The notes under the pieces were generated by a model. The model searched no databases. It saw only the letters and a program-made list of their open reading frames with translations, and was not told where the DNA came from. Below are positions 24,804 through 32,304 of a stretch of 38,475 nt of DNA, piece by piece (position 1 is the stretch's first letter; each line of letters opens with the position of its first letter). The position numbers and the translations under genes are program-made. The DNA is from an uncultured Gemmatimonadales bacterium (lineage in GTDB: Bacteria; Gemmatimonadota; Gemmatimonadetes; Palauibacterales; Palauibacteraceae): positions 1 to 38,475 of the forward strand of contig CAMYMV010000017.1 of assembly GCA_947259585.1 (NCBI GenBank), given 5' to 3'.

Positions 24804-26570
24804 TTGGAGCAAAGCAGCCTGGAAGGAACCGCACCGCCGGCCGGACGAAAAGAGAAGCCGATCCGCTACGGCACCTACCCCGAGTTCACCTGGGCGGGCG
24901 TGCTCGTGGGCTATGCGATCGGTGTCCTGATCGCCGTCAGCATCGGCTATCTGAGCCTCAGGCTCGGCTTCTCGATCGAGGGGTCCGAGCTCGCCGCGAT
25001 CCTCGGCTTCGGCGTCCTTCGCGGCCTGATGCGCCGCAACAGCATCATCGAGAACAACATCAACCAGACCCTGGCCAGCGCGGTCAACGGCGCATCGGCC
25101 GGGATGATGTTCTCCGTCCCGGCCCTGTTCATTCTCGGCATCACAGGGTTCAACTATCCGTTGCTCGTGCTGGGATGCATAGCGGGCGGCTTTCTCGGGA
25201 TCGCCTTCATCATCCCGCTTCGAAAGCAGATGATCGACTTCAACCGCCTCGCCTTCCCGGGCGGAATCGCCACCGCAGCGGTGCTGAAATCGCCAGGCGC
25301 CGGCGTGAGGAAGGCGTGGCTGCTGCTGGGAGCCGCCGGCGTGAGCGCGGTCGCCCACTTCATCAGCCTCTCCACCGGGTTCGAGAACTGGAATCTCGGC
25401 ACGCTGATCGGGCTGCCCGAGTACATGAACGGGATCTGGTACGTGTCGCTCCTCACCGTGGGCGTGGCCTTCCTGGCCGGCAAGGGCGGCTTCTTCTTCA
25501 TCGCGGGCGGCTACGTCTGCTACTGGATCCTCTCCCCGCTGCTCTCCTTCACCGGGCTGATGCCGGACCCGGCCACCGTGAGCGAGTCGGGCCTCGGCAT
25601 CGCCAACTACCTGAGGCTCAACCTCTTCCGCCCCGTGGGAATCGGAATGCTGGTCGGAGGGGCGCTGACCGGGATCGCCTTGGCCATCCCTCTCGTGGCG
25701 AGCGCCGTGAAGAGCATGCGGGACGCCGCCAAGTCGAAGACGGCTCTCTCCATGGACGAGATGCCGATCCAGTTCCTCTACATGGGCGTGGCGGCCGCCT
25801 TCATCGTGCTCGCTCTGATCTCGTACCTGTCCGTGACCGAGGTCAGTGTGGGGCGGGGCGTGCTCATGGCGCTGCTCGGCACCCTGTGGATCTGGGTAGC
25901 GGGAGTGGTCCTGTCGGAGTGCATCGGCCGCACCAACTGGTCCCCTCTGTCGGGGATGACGCTCATCGGCGTGACCATCCTCATCCTGGTCACCAGCGGG
26001 ATCGGCGACCGGGCGTCCATCATAGCCTCGGTCACCGTCGGGGCAGCCATGTGCGTGGCGATGGCCCAGGCGACGGACCTCATGCTCGACCTCAAGACCG
26101 GGTACCTGGTCGGGGCGATCCCGAAGAAACAGCAGATCGCCCAGTTCCTCGGGACCTGGCTCGGGCCGATCGTCGTGATGGCCCTCATCGTCGTGCTCCA
26201 CCAGGCCTACGGGTTGGGCAGCGACCGGTTGCCGGCTCCCCAGGGTCAGGCGCTGGCCAGCGTGATCCAGGGCATCCTGGGTGGCGACGTGCCGATGGAC
26301 AAATACCTCTCCGGCGCGGCGCTCGGCGGCTTGCTGAGCGCCAGCGGGATCGGCGGGCTGGGCGTGCTCGTCGGCCTCGGCTTCTATCTGCCGTTCAACA
26401 TCGTCCTTACCTACACGATCGGGACCCTTCTCCGCATCTTCTCCGACAAGCGCTATGGGAAGCTGTTCAGCGAGGATGTCGGCGTACCGATAGCCGCGGG
26501 ACTGATCGTCGGCGAGGCGCTGGTTGGAGTCGTCTACTCGCTCATGATCGTCTTCGGCAACGGCGCGTAG
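24804..26570 (+). CDS. OPT-family oligopeptide transporter
   Basis: 588 residues from a TTG start with GAGGAG five bases upstream. About 15 membrane helices. The family signature is present: IIENNINQTLASAVNGASAGMMFSVPAL, where NIxQTxASA is typical; also NRLAFPGGIATAAVLKSPG, GMTLIGVTILILVTSG, QATDLMLDLKTGYLVGA and GVPIAAGLIVGEALVGV. OPT proteins are proton-driven importers of peptides or metal-chelate compounds. The tight link to an M29 aminopeptidase on the other strand favours peptides. It is followed, 13 bases later, by a small membrane protein, likely on the same transcript. Confidence 0.93.
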   Translation: MEQSSLEGTAPPAGRKEKPIRYGTYPEFTWAGVLVGYAIGVLIAVSIGYLSLRLGFSIEGSELAAILGFGVLRGLMRRNSIIENNINQTLASAVNGASAGMMFSVPALFILGITGFNYPLLVLGCIAGGFLGIAFIIPLRKQMIDFNRLAFPGGIATAAVLKSPGAGVRKAWLLLGAAGVSAVAHFISLSTGFENWNLGTLIGLPEYMNGIWYVSLLTVGVAFLAGKGGFFFIAGGYVCYWILSPLLSFTGLMPDPATVSESGLGIANYLRLNLFRPVGIGMLVGGALTGIALAIPLVASAVKSMRDAAKSKTALSMDEMPIQFLYMGVAAAFIVLALISYLSVTEVSVGRGVLMALLGTLWIWVAGVVLSECIGRTNWSPLSGMTLIGVTILILVTSGIGDRASIIASVTVGAAMCVAMAQATDLMLDLKTGYLVGAIPKKQQIAQFLGTWLGPIVVMALIVVLHQAYGLGSDRLPAPQGQALASVIQGILGGDVPMDKYLSGAALGGLLSASGIGGLGVLVGLGFYLPFNIVLTYTIGTLLRIFSDKRYGKLFSEDVGVPIAAGLIVGEALVGVVYSLMIVFGNGA

Positions 26571-26583
26571 GGAGAGAGCGGCC

Positions 26584-27138
26584 ATGAAGCGACTGGGATA
26601 CGCGCTCATAACGATCGGCTTCCTGGGAGGTGCCTTCACCGCCGTGCGCGAGGTAGAGGGGATTGGTGTTGGTGCGTTCCTCGTCTGGCTGGCGCTGGGC
26701 ATCGTCGGAGTGATCGTGGTGAGGCGTGCCACCCACCAGGAGGCCACGGACGAGGTCCGTCTCACGACCAACATTCAGGTGCTGGAGAGCTCACTGGACC
26801 GCCTCGTGGCCAGCGCGGAGCAACTGAACGCCGAGAAGGAAGCGATCGACGTCTACGACCTGCGCCACCGGATCGACGAGCGCTTCCTGGACGATCTGGT
26901 GGGCTTCGTCGATGCGCGCGAGAGCATCGCCCACAGTTACGGCCTTCAGGCCTACGCCGAGGTGATGAACCGCTTCGCCGCGGCCGAGCGCTACCTCAAC
27001 CGCGTCTGGTCGGCCTCCACCGATGGATACATCGAAGAGGCCCACCGCTACATCGAGAAGGCGACCCGGCAGTTCGAGGAGACCCTCGTCGCCTTCAACG
27101 AGGTCAAGTCCCATCCGCCGAGACGAAGCCCGGCGTAA
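26584..27138 (+). CDS. Membrane-anchored helical protein of unknown function
   Basis: 184 residues. Two short hydrophobic helices at the N-terminus (YALITIGFLGGAFTAV and GVGAFLVWLALGIVGVIVV) are followed by a 120-residue soluble, strongly helical and charged region (TTNIQVLESSLDRLVASAEQLNAEKEAIDVYDLRHRIDERFLDDLVGF ... YIEEAHRYIEKATRQFEETLVAF) that could form a coiled coil or helical bundle. It starts 13 bases after the OPT transporter with GGGAGAG upstream, so it may be an accessory factor for it. I do not recognise a family. Confidence 0.75.
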   Translation: MKRLGYALITIGFLGGAFTAVREVEGIGVGAFLVWLALGIVGVIVVRRATHQEATDEVRLTTNIQVLESSLDRLVASAEQLNAEKEAIDVYDLRHRIDERFLDDLVGFVDARESIAHSYGLQAYAEVMNRFAAAERYLNRVWSASTDGYIEEAHRYIEKATRQFEETLVAFNEVKSHPPRRSPA

Positions 27139-27141
27139 GCC

Positions 27142-27561
27142 CTAGCCGGCGCTTTGCTCCGCCGGCTGACCCTCTGAAGCGAAGGCAGCCGTCTCCGCCG
27201 CTCGGGCCGCCACCTGCCTCTTGGCTTTCGCCTCGACCCCGCGGGCCCTTGCCCAGAGCAGCAGCATGAAGAAGGTCAGGACGGGCGGCAGCAGCGTCCA
27301 CGCGAATATGATCGCGATCGGCAGCGCGCCGCCGAACACGAGAAACGAGGCGACGAGAGGCGAGCTCTCCTGCATCCACACTCCGAGCAGAATCAGGACG
27401 CCGGCCAGCAAGCCGCCCAAACCCCAAAGAGACCGAGCGAACTCGTTCGGATTCCAGACCCCGAGCCAAACCGACAGACCTGCCGCCATGTAGAGCACCG
27501 CCAGCAGCAGAGCCACCGCTGTGAAGGCCCTCTGGCTCTTGGACACACCAAATCTGGACAT
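27142..27561 (-). CDS. Four-helix membrane protein of unknown function
   Basis: 139 residues from the ATG at 27561, supported by GAGGAG upstream; the longer frame to 27678 has no such site. Four hydrophobic segments: AFTAVALLLAVLYMAAGL, SLWGLGGLLAGVLILLGVW, LVASFLVFGGALPIAIIFAW and LPPVLTFFMLLLWARARG, then a basic C-terminal tail (KAKRQVAARAAETAAF). No family is recognised. It converges on the previous gene, whose stop is only three bases away. The segment at 27144-27167 is a perfect 8-bp hairpin (AGCCGGCG / CGCCGGCT), but it has no U tract. Confidence 0.75.
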   Translation of the reverse strand: MSRFGVSKSQRAFTAVALLLAVLYMAAGLSVWLGVWNPNEFARSLWGLGGLLAGVLILLGVWMQESSPLVASFLVFGGALPIAIIFAWTLLPPVLTFFMLLLWARARGVEAKAKRQVAARAAETAAFASEGQPAEQSAG

Positions 27562-27822
27562 ACCGCTATTCTCCTCTAGGGTGATGGCTGGTAGGAAACC
27601 CCGGCGTCGCCAGAGTCTGCACCGGTCGTGCCGCTGGGAAATGCCCTTGCGACATAGGCTCGAAAACGCTCTATGCAACGTCCGTAATACTATGTGGCAC
27701 TGTTGGTTACGGAACTCACCAGCACCTGGTTCCGAAGCTCGGGTGGCCCACGCCGGCGATGTGAAACGATATGAGGGTCCCGTAAACTTTTAGCGCGTTA
27801 CCGCCCCTACCTGTACTTGGCT

Positions 27823-28002
27823 CTAGCGCCTGACCTCGATCTTCGCGATCTGGTGACCCGGGTAGAACTCGGTGCCCGTCTCCGTGTCACGCCGCGCCTG
27901 CTTCTCGATAAAGAAGAGCGCCTGATCGACGCCGGTCTCGTAGGACTCCACGTCCATCTGAAAGGTGGAGCCCGCCACGGTCGTCACGATAATCAAAGCC
28001 AT
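27823..28002 (-). CDS. Small (59-residue) conserved-looking protein, unknown function
   Basis: An open frame from ATG 28002 to the TAG at 27823, shorter than 60 codons. The start has a perfect AGGAGG only four bases upstream, one of the best ribosome binding sites in the window. The product begins MALIIVTTVAGSTFQMDVESY and continues TGVDQALFFIEKQARRDTETG to TEFYPGHQIAKIEVRR, with balanced codon use and alternating strand-like patterns, unlike the shadow frames around it. It has no signal or membrane helix. It may be a small beta-rich cytosolic protein. No function can be given. It lies alone, 261 bases from its nearest same-strand neighbour. Confidence 0.75.
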   Translation of the reverse strand: MALIIVTTVAGSTFQMDVESYETGVDQALFFIEKQARRDTETGTEFYPGHQIAKIEVRR

Positions 28003-28274
28003 CGATCCTCCTGAACTCTTTTACTCCGGTTGCAACAGTTGCAGGGCACGTCCGGCGAGCGGCGGCCCATGACTCCGGGCTCTGGGACAAGAGATTCGTC
28101 GAATCCGCCTGCCTCGGTCCCGGAGGAGAGGCTCAACGTAAGGACGTAGGCTGCAGCACCCGGGCCGCCACCGGCGGTGGGCCGCTCACCAACTACGGCG
28201 TGGAATGGGAGTTGCCGCCCCGATGGGCAGGAGCCGAGCTCAACCACCCCCCCTACCACCACAGGAGCCTATCG

Positions 28275-29297
28275 ATGTTATCGATGTTTAGGAACCGATC
28301 CTCCAGGCTGTACCTCCTGGTGGCCCTTCCCTTCGTCTTTGCAGCCTGCGCGGGCGAGCCGACGGGTCTGGCAGATCCCGCCGATGGAGGCGGTAGTCTC
28401 GACGCTCCGGGTCCGTCATCAGGCGACGACGGAGGCGCAGACGGCGCCACCGGCGGGTCGGGCGAGACGACCGGATCAGGGTCCGGAGAATCCGGGGATG
28501 AGGGATCCCAGGATGAGGGATCCCAGGATGGCGGCGTAGACAGCGGAGAAGAGCCTTTTCAGCCCGTCGGCGATGAAGCGTCGGGCTACGCCCGCGTCGT
28601 CTTCACGCAGTCCGGAGGCCTCGCCAACGCCCTGCTCGCCGATGCCGCGTCGCGGATCCAGGCGAGTGTGGCGAGCGGCAAGCTCGCGGGCCTGAGCGAA
28701 GAACAGATCGAGTTCATCGAGTTCAGTCTTACCGGCGTTCAGCTTCATCGCCTCGGAGCCGTGAAGAACGGGGAGGAGAGCGAGGAAGCGGAACCGAGCG
28801 AGGAGCAGACCGAAGACGGCAGCTCGAGCAGCGGCGTGTCGGGAGCAAGCTGGGTGACCCTCGAGCTGGTGGAAGGCACGCTCGTCATAAACTTCGCCGA
28901 GCCGCCTCCAGAGGCCGTCGAGGCCGACGCGAGTGCGAACGGCTCGATGCTGGAGATCGCTGCTGGCGAGCTTCCAGGAGGCACCTACAAGAACGTTCGC
29001 CTGCTGGGCGAGGCCACTATCACCTTCAGCGAAGACCTCACGATGGGCAACGCAGACTACGTGGCCGGCGAGCCCTATCCGCTCGAGATCCCGAGCAGCG
29101 CGTCGTCGGGCGTGAAGGTGCAGACTCCCAAGTTCACTGTCGACGAAGGCGGGACGGCGGCCGTCACGATCGTGTTCGACGGTGCGGAGTCGATCAAGAA
29201 GATCAAGCTGAACCCGGGCGGCGCCAAGATGGTGCCGGTGATGAGAGCGAACGTCGAGGTGGGCACCACCGAGGCTCCGGAGAGCCCCGCGCCCTGA
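28275..29297 (+). CDS. DUF4382-type lipoprotein
   Basis: 340 residues. The start ATG 28275 has AGGAG seven bases upstream; the longer frame from 28200 has non-protein-like sequence. A lipoprotein signal ends in FVFAAC (Cys25), then a long acidic Gly/Ser/Asp/Glu-rich linker (to about residue 95) with a duplicated GSQDE, encoded by a 15-base repeat at 28496-28525. The folded region (about 105-330) includes ASWVTLELVEGTLVINF, LEIAAGELPGGTYKNVRL, YPLEIPSSASSGVKVQTPKFTVDEGGTAAVTIVFDGAESIKK and a closing PVMRANVEV. The phrases 'lpaGtYknvRl', 'PSsassGvKv' and 'DfD...Si' match DUF4382, found in secreted proteins of unknown role. Ends 22 bases before a strong terminator. Confidence 0.82.
   Translation: MLSMFRNRSSRLYLLVALPFVFAACAGEPTGLADPADGGGSLDAPGPSSGDDGGADGATGGSGETTGSGSGESGDEGSQDEGSQDGGVDSGEEPFQPVGDEASGYARVVFTQSGGLANALLADAASRIQASVASGKLAGLSEEQIEFIEFSLTGVQLHRLGAVKNGEESEEAEPSEEQTEDGSSSSGVSGASWVTLELVEGTLVINFAEPPPEAVEADASANGSMLEIAAGELPGGTYKNVRLLGEATITFSEDLTMGNADYVAGEPYPLEIPSSASSGVKVQTPKFTVDEGGTAAVTIVFDGAESIKKIKLNPGGAKMVPVMRANVEVGTTEAPESPAP
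28496..28525. repeat. 15-bp tandem repeat, two copies
   Basis: GGATGAGGGATCCCA at 28496-28510 and 28511-28525, followed by GGATG. It is in frame within the acidic linker of the DUF4382 lipoprotein and repeats five residues (G-D-E-G-S-Q in rotation). Confidence 0.85.
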
Positions 29298-29318
29298 TCG
29301 CTGTCGGCTGATGGCAGC

Positions 29319-29357
29319 GCGCCCCGGCGGCACACGGCCGCCGGGGCGCTTTTGTTT
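29319..29357 (+). terminator. Intrinsic (Rho-independent) terminator
   Basis: A 13-bp perfect stem: GCGCCCCGGCGGC (29319-29331), loop ACACG, GCCGCCGGGGCGC (29337-29349), followed by TTTTGTTT. This is the clearest terminator in the window and ends the DUF4382 lipoprotein transcript before the convergent citrate synthase gene. The lack of an A-run on its left means that it should work on the plus strand only. Confidence 0.9.
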
Positions 29358-29373
29358 GTCGGAAGCAGAGTCG

Positions 29374-30687
29374 TCAGACCGTGACGAACTCCGGCTTCTC
29401 CCTTGCTTCCTCCTTGCGCTGCTCGATCGGAACGAACGGCCGCTCCTTGGCGCCCGTGTAGACCTGCCGCGGGCGGCTGATCCGCATGTGCGGATCCTCG
29501 GTCAGCTCCTTCCACTGGGAGATCCAGCCCGGCAGCCGGCCGAGCGCGAACATCACCGTGAACATGTTCGTCGGGATGCCCATCGCCCGGTAAATGATCC
29601 CGCTGTAGAAGTCGACGTTCGGATACAGCTTACGATCGACGAAGAACGGATCCTCCAGCGCCACCTGCTCCAGGTTCTTCGCGATCTCGAGCTGTGGATC
29701 ATCCGTCCCCAGCTCCTCCAGCACGGCGTCCGCCGCTTCCTTCAGGATCGTGGCCCGCGGGTCGAAGTTCTTGTACACCCGGTGCCCGAAGCCCATCAGC
29801 CGGAATGGATCGTCCTTGTCCTTCGCCATGTTGACGTACTTCCCGAAGTCGCCGCCGTCGGCCTGGATCATCCGCAGCATCTCGATGACCTTCTGGTTCG
29901 CGCCGCCGTGCAGCGGCCCCCACAGCGCCGAGATGCCCGCCGAGATCGCCGAGAACAGGTTCGCCTGGCTCGACCCCACCATCCGGACCGTCGACGTGCT
30001 GCAGTTCTGCTCGTGGTCGGCGTGCAGGACCAGCAGCAGGTTGAGGGCCCGGTCCAGCACCGGCGAGATCTCGTACGGCTCCGTCGGGACCGCGAACATC
30101 ATGTGCAGGAAGTCCTGCGTGTAGCTCAGGTCGTTGCGCGGATAGATGAACGGCTGGCCCACCGACTTCTTGTACGAGAGGGCGGCGATCGTCTTGGCTT
30201 TCGCCAGCAGGCGGATGATGTTGAGGTTCACGTCCTCTTCCTCGGCGGTCCCCGTGTAAAAGGCCGAGAGGCTCGCCACCATAGCCGAGAGCACCATCAT
30301 CGGGTGCGCGTTCGGCGGGAAGCCCTCGAAGAAGTGGCGCAGCGACTCGTGGATCAGGCTGTGATGCGTGACCAGCGCCCGGAACTCGTCCAGCTCCGCC
30401 TGCGTGGGCAGGTGCCCGTAGATCAGCAGGTAGCACACCTCCTCAAACGACGCCTGCTCCGCCACCTGCTCGATCGGATAGCCCCGGTAGCGCAGGATCC
30501 CCTTCTCCCCATCGATGAAGGTGATCGTGCTCGCGCAGGAGCCCGTGTTCCCATAGCCCGGGTCCAGCGAGATCGCCCCGGTCGTCCCTCGCAGCTTCGT
30601 GCAGTCGACGGCCACTTCATCCTCGGTCCCCACCACCACCGGGAACTCGTACTCCTCTCCGTTCAACAGCAGTTTCGCGGTATCCAT
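29374..30687 (-). CDS. gltA: Citrate synthase (type II)
   Basis: 437 residues from ATG 30687; an ATG nine bases upstream (30696) is also in frame but GAAGG would then abut it, while spacing to 30687 is good. It condenses acetyl-CoA with oxaloacetate in the first TCA-cycle step. All family marks are present: HADHEQNCSTSTVRMVGSS, SALWGPLHGGANQ (catalytic His), GFGHRVYKNFDPRA (His), and LYPNVDFYSGI (catalytic Asp). The N-terminal domain with an extra antiparallel sheet (AKLLLNGEEYEFPVV and the DPGYGNTGSCAS segment) is that of the NADH-sensitive hexameric bacterial type, as in E. coli GltA; whether it is NADH-sensitive cannot be seen. It stands alone, convergent with the lipoprotein gene. Confidence 0.97.
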   Translation of the reverse strand: MDTAKLLLNGEEYEFPVVVGTEDEVAVDCTKLRGTTGAISLDPGYGNTGSCASTITFIDGEKGILRYRGYPIEQVAEQASFEEVCYLLIYGHLPTQAELDEFRALVTHHSLIHESLRHFFEGFPPNAHPMMVLSAMVASLSAFYTGTAEEEDVNLNIIRLLAKAKTIAALSYKKSVGQPFIYPRNDLSYTQDFLHMMFAVPTEPYEISPVLDRALNLLLVLHADHEQNCSTSTVRMVGSSQANLFSAISAGISALWGPLHGGANQKVIEMLRMIQADGGDFGKYVNMAKDKDDPFRLMGFGHRVYKNFDPRATILKEAADAVLEELGTDDPQLEIAKNLEQVALEDPFFVDRKLYPNVDFYSGIIYRAMGIPTNMFTVMFALGRLPGWISQWKELTEDPHMRISRPRQVYTGAKERPFVPIEQRKEEAREKPEFVTV

Positions 30688-30696
30688 GGCTTCCAT

Positions 30697-31135
30697 CCTT
30701 CGTTGAGATACGCCGGATACGGAGCGCTCCGGGCTCCGGCGATCGGCCTCCGTCAGTCGGTAGCTCCGCCAGAATCGTCGACCGGCTGGCGGTGAATGTG
30801 TGTGCGAATGCCGTGATGGGTGGTGCGATCAGGCAGGCGTCCGTTAGGGCGTCCGCTCGGCGCAGTCGAGACCACCGAGCAGCTTCTCGAGGGCTTGCGC
30901 CCTCCACATTCTGAGCCTAATGCAGGAGCAATGGTGTGCAAGTCGGGAGAATCTCGATTCGGCCGGTGAGGGGGACTCTTCGGGCGTGTCATGGTTGGCG
31001 TCACTCCACCGTTCTTCGGTCGGGAGTGACTCTCGAGAGAACTCGATGATGGGACTCGGAAGCTTGGACCGCAGCTTGGACCTTACCGTCTTCTCGCAGG
31101 GCGCCGATGCGCGATCCGATGTCTCTCGACCCGGC
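30697..31135. other. Intergenic region upstream of gltA and the esterase gene
   Basis: 439 bases between divergent genes, so promoters for both should be here. Short open frames exist, but none with both a ribosome binding site and protein-like sequence. A perfect nested hairpin lies at 31000-31030 (listed separately). An alternative N-terminal extension of the esterase (ATG at 31046) would shorten this gap. Confidence 0.4.
31000..31030 (+). promoter_or_regulatory. Hairpin in the leader of the esterase gene
   Basis: GTCACTCC and GGAGTGAC form an 8-bp outer stem, ACCG and CGGT a 4-bp inner stem with a UUCUU loop; only two bases (CG) bulge. It lies about 105 bases before ATG 31136, or 15 before the alternative ATG 31046. 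It has no U tract, so is not a normal terminator; it may be an operator dyad or leader RNA structure. Confidence 0.35.
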
Positions 31136-31912
31136 ATGTCGCGGCGCCGCTTCGTTCGGAGCGGCCTGGCCGTGGTGGCCGCGTCCATGCTCCCGGGTTG
31201 CGGCCCCTCCTCGTCCACGGGGCCCAATGAGCCGAACGGATCTGGGGGCCCGCGACTCACGGCCCGACCCGGCTCTCCGACCCTCACGCCCCCCATCGGG
31301 CTCAGCGAGCTGGGACTCGGCACCCCTCGAGATGGACTCCTCTACGTCCCGGAGAGCTATTCTGCGGAGACGGCCGCGCCGCTGTTCATCGCCTTACACG
31401 GGGCCGGCGGCTCAGCTTCCAACTGGGAAAGCTACTATGAGCGTGCGGAAGCCAGGGGCATGATCTTCCTGGCCCCCGACTCGCGTGCCTTCACATGGGA
31501 TATCATCGTCTTCGGTGGCTACGGAGAGGACGTGGCGTTCCTGGACCAGGCCCTCGAGCACACCTTCGAGCGCTGCCGAATCGACCCGGCCCGAATCGCG
31601 CTGGGAGGCTTTTCGGACGGGGCGTCGTACGCGCTCTCCCTCGGAGTCTCCAACGGGGACCTTTTGAGCCACCTGGTGGGCTACTCTCCGGGATTCCACG
31701 CGCCCTCCGACCCCATCGTCGGAATGCCGCGGATCTACGTATCGCATGGTGCGCTGGACCCCATTCTACCGGCAGGCAACAGTCGGAACATAATCGTGCC
31801 GAGCTTGCGCAACGCCGGCTACGACGTCACCTACGAGGAGTTCGAGGGAGGGCACGAGGTTCCTGCCGAGATCTCCGAGTCCGCCCTGGATTGGTTCCTC
31901 GGAGCGGCCTGA
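31136..31912 (+). CDS. Tat-exported lipoprotein, alpha/beta-hydrolase (esterase) fold
   Basis: 258 residues from ATG 31136; a longer start at 31046 with GAGAGA upstream is possible. The signal is a twin-arginine type (MSRRRFVRSGLAVVAASMLPGC) ending in a lipobox-like LPGC, so a lipid-anchored, Tat-secreted protein is predicted. After a Gly/Pro-rich spacer comes an alpha/beta-hydrolase: oxyanion-hole region LFIALHGAGGSASNWE, nucleophile ALGGFSDGASYAL (Ser), Asp in SHGALDPILPAG, and His in EGGHEVP. It is closest to the phospholipase/carboxylesterase and PHB-depolymerase-like group (LpqC/FrsA-like). It should hydrolyse an ester outside the cytoplasm; the substrate is unknown. Confidence 0.85.
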   Translation: MSRRRFVRSGLAVVAASMLPGCGPSSSTGPNEPNGSGGPRLTARPGSPTLTPPIGLSELGLGTPRDGLLYVPESYSAETAAPLFIALHGAGGSASNWESYYERAEARGMIFLAPDSRAFTWDIIVFGGYGEDVAFLDQALEHTFERCRIDPARIALGGFSDGASYALSLGVSNGDLLSHLVGYSPGFHAPSDPIVGMPRIYVSHGALDPILPAGNSRNIIVPSLRNAGYDVTYEEFEGGHEVPAEISESALDWFLGAA

Positions 31913-31934
31913 GTCCACCCGAGACAGATGAGAG

Positions 31935-31966
31935 CAGGGGCGGCCCATTGAATGGAACCGCCCCTG
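31935..31966 (+). terminator. Possible terminator hairpin after the esterase gene
   Basis: CAGGGGCGG (31935-31943) and CCGCCCCTG (31958-31966) form a 9-bp stem, with a smaller CCAT/ATGG stem inside the loop. The U tract is missing (TGTCCCC follows), so it may stabilise the 3' end or need Rho instead. Confidence 0.4.
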
Positions 31967-32115
31967 TGTCCCCTCTCCCCAGCTCGTCGGTTGTTCTCTA
32001 GCCCGAGACCACCAAACGAGGCTGGAAGCCCTACCGTCACGATCTACCAGATGAAACCAGCCGCCAGAACCTTACGTGCAACCCAGCCCTTCGTCGCGCT
32101 GGCTCGAGGCCCCAC

Positions 32116-32205
32116 TCAGTGCACCGGTCGTTCGGACTTCCCGTGCAGGTAGTCGATCATCGGCTGCGTGACCAAGGGCACCACGTCATCGATCATGTGC
32201 GGCAT
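32116..32205 (-). pseudogene. Possible gene remnant or very small protein
   Basis: A 29-residue frame with protein-like sequence (MPHMIDDVVPLVTQPMIDYL then HGKSERPVH, stop), open a further 14 codons upstream without a start. It has no good ribosome binding site and may be the 3' end of a decayed gene. The family was not recognised. Confidence 0.25.
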
Positions 32206-32304
32206 TAGATTGCCCCGCTGACGCTCTTGCCCCCGGGGTGTCAGTCGCCGTACCTACACGACGACTCCCCGCGGACGCGAGACCGGGCCAGGGAAAGGGA
32301 ATCG

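Larger units (their letters stand above)
31913..32304. other. Intergenic region between the esterase and molybdoenzyme operon
   Basis: 392 bases. It holds the hairpin at 31935-31966 and, on the minus strand, a short protein-like frame at 32116-32205. The promoter of the molybdoenzyme operon should lie here, but no consensus was recognised. Nothing else was seen. Confidence 0.4.

Noticed and set aside
23414..26587. Very long open frame of 1057 codons on the plus strand
   Set aside because: It is rich in Arg, Gly, Asp and Ala, has no family motif, and is the shadow of the aminopeptidase and OPT transporter genes, which have clear motifs.
23964..26774. 936-codon open frame on the minus strand
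   Set aside because: Antisense shadow of the OPT gene; low-complexity His/Asp/Arg-rich composition typical of GC-rich antisense frames.
29311..30795. 494-codon open frame on the plus strand
   Set aside because: Antisense shadow of citrate synthase, which has all its catalytic residues.
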